A stretch of DNA of 43,741 nucleotides, from contig JAEUQF010000487.1 in NCBI GenBank assembly GCA_016789745.1, forward strand, positions 1-43,741. Reading direction: 5' to 3'. The number at the start of each line of letters is the position of its first letter. The first letter of the stretch is position 1. A model generated the notes under the pieces. It was not told where the DNA came from. It searched no databases and saw only the letters and a list, made by a program, of their open reading frames with translations. Below are positions 40,064 to 43,741 of the stretch, piece by piece. Source of the stretch: Bryobacterales bacterium (GTDB taxonomy: Bacteria > Acidobacteriota > Terriglobia > Bryobacterales > Bryobacteraceae). The position numbers and the translations under genes were made by a program.

Positions 40064-41287
40064 CTACTCTTCGCCCTTGAACATTTGGGATTTGACGATG
40101 TAGGCGCCGCGGGTAACAATGCGGTCACCGGCGCGGAGTCCGGAGAGTATTTCCACCATGCCGTCGAGCGTGCGGCCGGTTTCCACCGGCCGGATCGCGA
40201 AGCGGTCGGCGGCGGCGGCGACAAACACGGCAGTGGCGCCATTGACCTGCTGTGGAGCGCCTTCGGGAATGAAGATGGATTCGCGCGTGGCACCAGCACC
40301 GATCTCGGCCGTGGCGTACATTTCCGGTTTCAACAGCCCCTGGCGATTCTGCAACTCCACCCGCACCTGCACGGTACGGGTTGCCGGATCGAGTTCATCG
40401 CCCAGGCGGCCAATGCGCCCTGGAAAGGATCGGCCCTCGTAAGCTTGTACGCGAACTTGCGCGGGCATGCCCACGCGCAGACGGGCCAGAAACTCCTCCT
40501 GCACGTTGGCGATCATCCATACGCTGCTGAGGTCGGCCACATGAAACAGTTCCTCGCCGGCGCTGGCCACCGATCCGGCCGAAACGCTGCGCTTCAACAC
40601 CACACCATCGGCGGGCGAGCGCACCGGAATCAAATCCGCGGAGTGCTTTACTTCTCGGCCCTCGTGTTCATCATGGTCGTCGTCGGCAGGCACCTGGAGG
40701 AACTCCGTCAAGTGGAGCCGCGTGCGCTGGATCTCGATCTCACCGGCGGTAAGGGCGGACTTGGCGTTACGCAGTTCGCTTTCGGCGGCTTCGAGTTGTT
40801 GCTGCGAGCCGGCCTTCAGTTCGAACAGACGTTTGGCACGGTCGCGCTGGCGTTCGGCATAGGAGACGGCCGCCTTCAAGCGAAGCAGTTCGATGTTCGC
40901 CTTGCGATATTCCGCACGGGCTTCATGAATGTCGTGGCTGTGCAGGCCGGCCAAGACCTGCCCTTCCTTCACACGGTCGCCGACATTGACACTCACGCTC
41001 ATGACCTTGCCGTCGGTGATGGCACCGACGTGCCAGGCGCGGTTCTCATTCACGCTGATGCGGCCGTTGGCGTCAACATGTTCCGGCAGGGACCGGACGG
41101 TCACTTCCTGCACTTCGATATTGCCCTGCTTGCGCATGGCCGCATCGAGCAGCACTTCCTGCGTACCACCCGGCGCCGCTGGCTCCGGTTTGGCGGCGTC
41201 CGCCTTAGCCTCGGCCGCCTTCGGCGCCGGCGATTGGCCGCATCCGCTCATCAACGCTATGACAACAAGCAACAGCAGGCATTTCAT
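40064..41287 (-). CDS. CzcB/CusB-type periplasmic adaptor, lipoprotein
   Basis: The 407-residue protein has a lipobox LMSGC at 13-17, then an Ala/Lys/Pro-rich linker. The barrel-sandwich hybrid has NVGDRVKEGQVLAGLHSHDI and VRSPADGVVLKRSVSAGSVA, with a helical hairpin between (~125-195). An acidic and His-rich insert DDDHDEHEG lies between the hairpin and the second lipoyl half. The membrane-proximal end contains IVTRGAYIVKSQMF. It links the RND pump to the outer-membrane channel. The His/Asp cluster suggests metal capture. It overlaps the channel gene by four bases. Confidence 0.93.
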   Translation of the reverse strand: MKCLLLLVVIALMSGCGQSPAPKAAEAKADAAKPEPAAPGGTQEVLLDAAMRKQGNIEVQEVTVRSLPEHVDANGRISVNENRAWHVGAITDGKVMSVSVNVGDRVKEGQVLAGLHSHDIHEARAEYRKANIELLRLKAAVSYAERQRDRAKRLFELKAGSQQQLEAAESELRNAKSALTAGEIEIQRTRLHLTEFLQVPADDDHDEHEGREVKHSADLIPVRSPADGVVLKRSVSAGSVASAGEELFHVADLSSVWMIANVQEEFLARLRVGMPAQVRVQAYEGRSFPGRIGRLGDELDPATRTVQVRVELQNRQGLLKPEMYATAEIGAGATRESIFIPEGAPQQVNGATAVFVAAAADRFAIRPVETGRTLDGMVEILSGLRAGDRIVTRGAYIVKSQMFKGEE

Positions 41288-42501
41288 GGTGCCACTCCCA
41301 TGGCGGCTTCCAGCACCGCGTAGCTTTGGCGGTACTCGGCAAGCGTGCGTGTATACAGCAGCTGTGTTTCAATGCGAAGGCGCTGGGCATCCAGGAACCG
41401 CAGCAGGTCCGTGGCGCCTTCCCGATACGAGGCTTCGGCTATACGTGCCGCTTCGGCCGCCTGCTCGCGCATGGCGCGCAACTGGCCTCCCAACTGCTGC
41501 CTGCGGATCTCCACCTCGCGCCGGGCCGCTTCCACTTCGGCCCGTACCAGGGCCTCGGTGGCGGCAAGCGAACTCTCGGCCGCGCGGATTTCGCTGACCG
41601 CCGCGGAAATGTTGCCCTGGTTGCGATTGGCGAACGGCAAATCCACCTGCACGCCGCCCAGCATGCTGTCGAAACCCGTAGCGCGCTTGTAGCCGAACAG
41701 CGCATCGACATTCGGCTTCGACTGGGCCTGCTGCAGACGCAGGTTGGCACGCGCCTGATCCACCATCTGGCGCGCGATACGCACCTCCGGGCGTTGATCC
41801 AGGATCTCAGACACGTTCAGGACCGGCACTTCGGGCAACGGTTCCAGCGGCGACGTGAACGTGAGGTCAGGAAACTCCACCGCGGCCATTTCGCGCTGCA
41901 TCGCGATGCGCGCGCGTTCGGCGTCGAGCGAGGCGGCGTTGCGCGAGACCGCCACCCGTCCACCTTCCACACGGACACGGATCAGGTCGACTTCCGCAAT
42001 CGCGCCTTCGGTCACCCGGGCCTGATGATAGCGGATGATTTCATCAAAGCGCGCCACGTCCTGATCGAGCAGGCGCAAAGCGAGTTGCGCGCCGGCCGCC
42101 TGCCAGTACGCCTGCTTCACGCGGTTCGCAATCTGGCGTTCGATGAGTTCGCGCTCCAACTCCGCGCGCCGCTGTCCGGCACTGGCCAGTTCCACACGGC
42201 GCTCGCGTTTGCCGCCGGTTTCGAAGGTTTGTTGGAGATAGGCGAAATTGTCGGTGTCCCGCAGCCACACGAACGGGCCGTACGGACGCGTGTTCTCGGT
42301 TTGCAGAACCAGGCGGGGATTCAACATCAGGCCGGCCTGGCGCCGAAAGCCTTCGGCGACGCGGATCCGTTGTTCGGATGCCTGAAGTACGGGATGCTGC
42401 CGGATCGCGGTGGCAACTGCCTCCTGCAACGTCAGGGGCGTTTGCGCGGACAGCAAGCCAGCGCTCCACAGAAGCGGTATGCACCGCAGCAATGCACGCA
42501 C
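41284..42501 (-). CDS. CzcC/TolC-family outer-membrane channel
   Basis: The 405-residue protein has a signal peptide (LLRCIPLLWSAGLLSAQ) and two OEP repeats. Features include LTLQEAVATAIRQHPVLQAS, LQQTFETGGKRERRVELA, LDQRPEVRIARQMVDQARAN and LLRFLDAQRLRIETQLLYTR. The position, directly before the adaptor and pump genes, makes it the channel of the same efflux system. It is the first gene in the operon, divergent from the PhzF-like gene with 46 bp between them. Confidence 0.92.
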   Translation of the reverse strand: MRALLRCIPLLWSAGLLSAQTPLTLQEAVATAIRQHPVLQASEQRIRVAEGFRRQAGLMLNPRLVLQTENTRPYGPFVWLRDTDNFAYLQQTFETGGKRERRVELASAGQRRAELERELIERQIANRVKQAYWQAAGAQLALRLLDQDVARFDEIIRYHQARVTEGAIAEVDLIRVRVEGGRVAVSRNAASLDAERARIAMQREMAAVEFPDLTFTSPLEPLPEVPVLNVSEILDQRPEVRIARQMVDQARANLRLQQAQSKPNVDALFGYKRATGFDSMLGGVQVDLPFANRNQGNISAAVSEIRAAESSLAATEALVRAEVEAARREVEIRRQQLGGQLRAMREQAAEAARIAEASYREGATDLLRFLDAQRLRIETQLLYTRTLAEYRQSYAVLEAAMGVAP

Positions 42502-42547
42502 GATGTCTTATTCAATCTAGCATGCGGTACGCTGAAATCTTCACCGG

Positions 42548-43330
42548 ATGCGGATTCCTCTCTACCAGGTCGATGCATTTACTTCGCGAAGGTTTCACGG
42601 CAACCCCGCGGCCATTTGCCCTTTAGAACAGTGGCTGCCGGATGAGACGCTACAAGCCATCGCCGCCGAAAACAACCTGGCCGAAACGGCTTATTTTCTA
42701 AGGCGTTCGGAAGGGGTGTACGAGTTACGCTGGTTCACACCGGCGGTGGAAGTGGACCTCTGCGGTCACGCCACGCTCGCGTCGGCGTACGTGCTGTTTA
42801 ACTGCCTGGGCTTTGGCGGCGACCGGATCGGCTTCGATACGCGCAGCGGGCGCATGTGGGTGACACGCGAGGGTACAAGGCTGGCACTCGACTTCCCTTC
42901 CCGCCCGCCCGGGCCCTGTACGCCTTGTACCGGGCTGGTCGAAGCGTTGGGCGGTAGCCCGGACCAGGTGCTGGCGGCTCGCGATTACTTCGTGGTGTAC
43001 CGAACGGCGGCCGACGTACTGGCCTTACAGCCCGACATGCAGGCGCTGTGCGGGATTGATCGCTTCGCCGTGATCGCCACCGCGCCCGGCGACGATTGCG
43101 ACTTCGTTTCGCGCTTCTTTGCGCCCGCCAAAGGTGTGCCGGAGGACCCGGTTACCGGATCCGCACACTGTTCCCTGATCCCGTATTGGGCCGAACGGCT
43201 GGGAAAAACGCAGCTATTCGCGCGTCAGGTATCGAAGCGCGGCGGCGAGTTGTATTGCGAACTGCTCGGCGATCGCGTCCGGATTGCCGGTGAAGGTGTG
43301 CTCTATCTGGAAGGCAGCATCGAGGTCTGA
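42548..43330 (+). CDS. PhzF family isomerase-like protein
   Basis: The 260-residue protein has the PhzF/diaminopimelate-epimerase-like fold. It starts IPLYQVDAFTSRRFHGNPAA and has the catalytic Glu47 in NNLAETAYF; CGHATLASAYVLF and DPVTGSAHCSL are the conserved central and C-terminal motifs. PhzF itself isomerises a phenazine precursor, but most members lie outside phenazine clusters, as here, and have unknown substrates. It is followed after three bases by a sugar kinase gene, hinting at co-transcription. Confidence 0.92.
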   Translation: MRIPLYQVDAFTSRRFHGNPAAICPLEQWLPDETLQAIAAENNLAETAYFLRRSEGVYELRWFTPAVEVDLCGHATLASAYVLFNCLGFGGDRIGFDTRSGRMWVTREGTRLALDFPSRPPGPCTPCTGLVEALGGSPDQVLAARDYFVVYRTAADVLALQPDMQALCGIDRFAVIATAPGDDCDFVSRFFAPAKGVPEDPVTGSAHCSLIPYWAERLGKTQLFARQVSKRGGELYCELLGDRVRIAGEGVLYLEGSIEV

Positions 43331-43333
43331 AGC

Positions 43334-43741
43334 GTGAGTCTACTGGCATGCATTGAAGCGGGCGGCACGAAATTCGTCGCCGGTGTCGGCACCGGACCGG
43401 ACGATCTGGTCACGGCCACCTTCCCCACCCAGGATCCGGAAGGCACCGTGGCGCAGGTGGTCGGCTTTCTGCGATCAGAGGCCGGCGGGCGCTTGCGTGC
43501 GGCAGGCATCGCCTCGTTCGGACCGGTCGACCTGGACCCGCAGTCTGCTCGCTTCGGTCACATTACGGCAACGCCCAAACTGGCGTGGCGCGACTTCGAT
43601 CTGAAAGGTGCGGTGGAGCGGGCGCTGGGTGTGCCGGCGGGCTTCGATACCGACGTCAATGCCGCGGCGTTGAGCGAGGCGCGTTGGGGTGCGGCGCAGG
43701 GCCTGTCCGACTTTATCTATCTGACCATCGGCACCGGAATC
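43334..43741 (+). CDS. ROK-family sugar kinase (fructokinase-like), 3' end outside window
   Basis: From GTG 43334 the frame reads 136 codons to the window edge without a stop. It starts MSLLACIEAGGTKFVAGVGT, with the ATP-binding phosphate motif (Glu-Ala-Gly-Gly-Thr-Lys). It continues with IASFGPVDLDP, TPKLAWRDFDL, FDTDVNAAALSEARWGAAQG and the ROK signature start FIYLTIGTGI. The ROK family contains gluco- and fructokinases and repressors; no N-terminal winged helix is present, so it is a kinase. The start is three bases after the PhzF stop. Confidence 0.88.
   Translation, partial: MSLLACIEAGGTKFVAGVGTGPDDLVTATFPTQDPEGTVAQVVGFLRSEAGGRLRAAGIASFGPVDLDPQSARFGHITATPKLAWRDFDLKGAVERALGVPAGFDTDVNAAALSEARWGAAQGLSDFIYLTIGTGI

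Noticed and set aside
40037..41323. Long plus-strand open frame of 428 codons in the efflux region
   Set aside because: It is the shadow of the CzcB-type gene on the opposite strand, with no coding features.
1..43741. tRNA, rRNA and CRISPR
   Set aside because: Read through by eye, no cloverleaf with a CCA end, no rRNA segments and no spaced identical repeats were found. A dedicated scan would be needed to exclude them fully.

Overview
The window is about 43.7 kb of GC-rich bacterial chromosome, densely packed and free of tRNA, rRNA and CRISPR. The gene content points to Acidobacteriota, most likely the Solibacter/Bryobacter/Paludibaculum group. The evidence is a secreted protein ending in the 'Solibacter uncharacterised C-terminal' (TIGR03437-type) domain, BACON-domain proteins with a repeated C-terminal module, a DUF1549/DUF1553 cytochrome-like protein paired with a DUF1501 protein, Tat-exported sulfatase and class-V aminotransferase, and a fused LptC/LptA-like protein beside lptB. 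This assignment is inferred from family content, not from a marker gene.

Layout. 1-4469: two large secreted BACON-domain proteins, the first cut by the window edge, each ending in three copies of the same ~115-residue module. 4470-6004: a poorly occupied stretch with a gene fragment, then three minus-strand genes (11-Cys zinc-finger miniprotein, secreted hypothetical, NIPSNAP-like protein). 6164-11020: a tight five-gene plus-strand operon (membrane PH-like protein, YdcF-like protein, ABC exporter half with a degenerate catalytic site, DUF155/RMND1-like membrane protein, amidohydrolase). 11008-12273: TetR regulator divergent from an F420/NADP-type oxidoreductase, with a palindrome between them. 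12317-13725: thioesterase and MoxR ATPase. 13915-18164: collagen-like protein with a jelly-roll-like head, a variant YchF ATPase, and the TIGR03437 protein. 18168-21047 (minus): Tat-exported sulfatase and PLP enzyme. 21072-22976: soluble TPR histidine kinase, divergent from the sulfatase with only 24 bp between them. 23000-26804: DUF1549/DUF1553 and DUF1501 pair.

26805-27410 holds a decayed gene (one frameshift, two nonsense codons) and a 69-bp imperfect inverted repeat like a mobile-element end pair. 27411-31841 runs ThiF/MoeB-like E1 enzyme, LptC/LptA-like fusion, LptB, and the fluoride channel CrcB. 32054-36983: sigma-54 activator lacking a sensor domain, AI-2E family permease (minus), RuvX, MltG, two hypothetical genes and a small HTH-like gene with a good promoter. 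36977-42501 (minus): a complete tripartite CzcCBA-type metal efflux system. 42548-43741: PhzF-like protein and the start of a ROK-family sugar kinase cut by the right edge.

The most distinctive items are the five-gene 6164-11020 operon, the repeated secreted module used in three proteins, the B-box-like miniprotein, and the pseudogene with its neighbouring inverted repeat. I did not find a clear-cut new defence or biosynthetic system.
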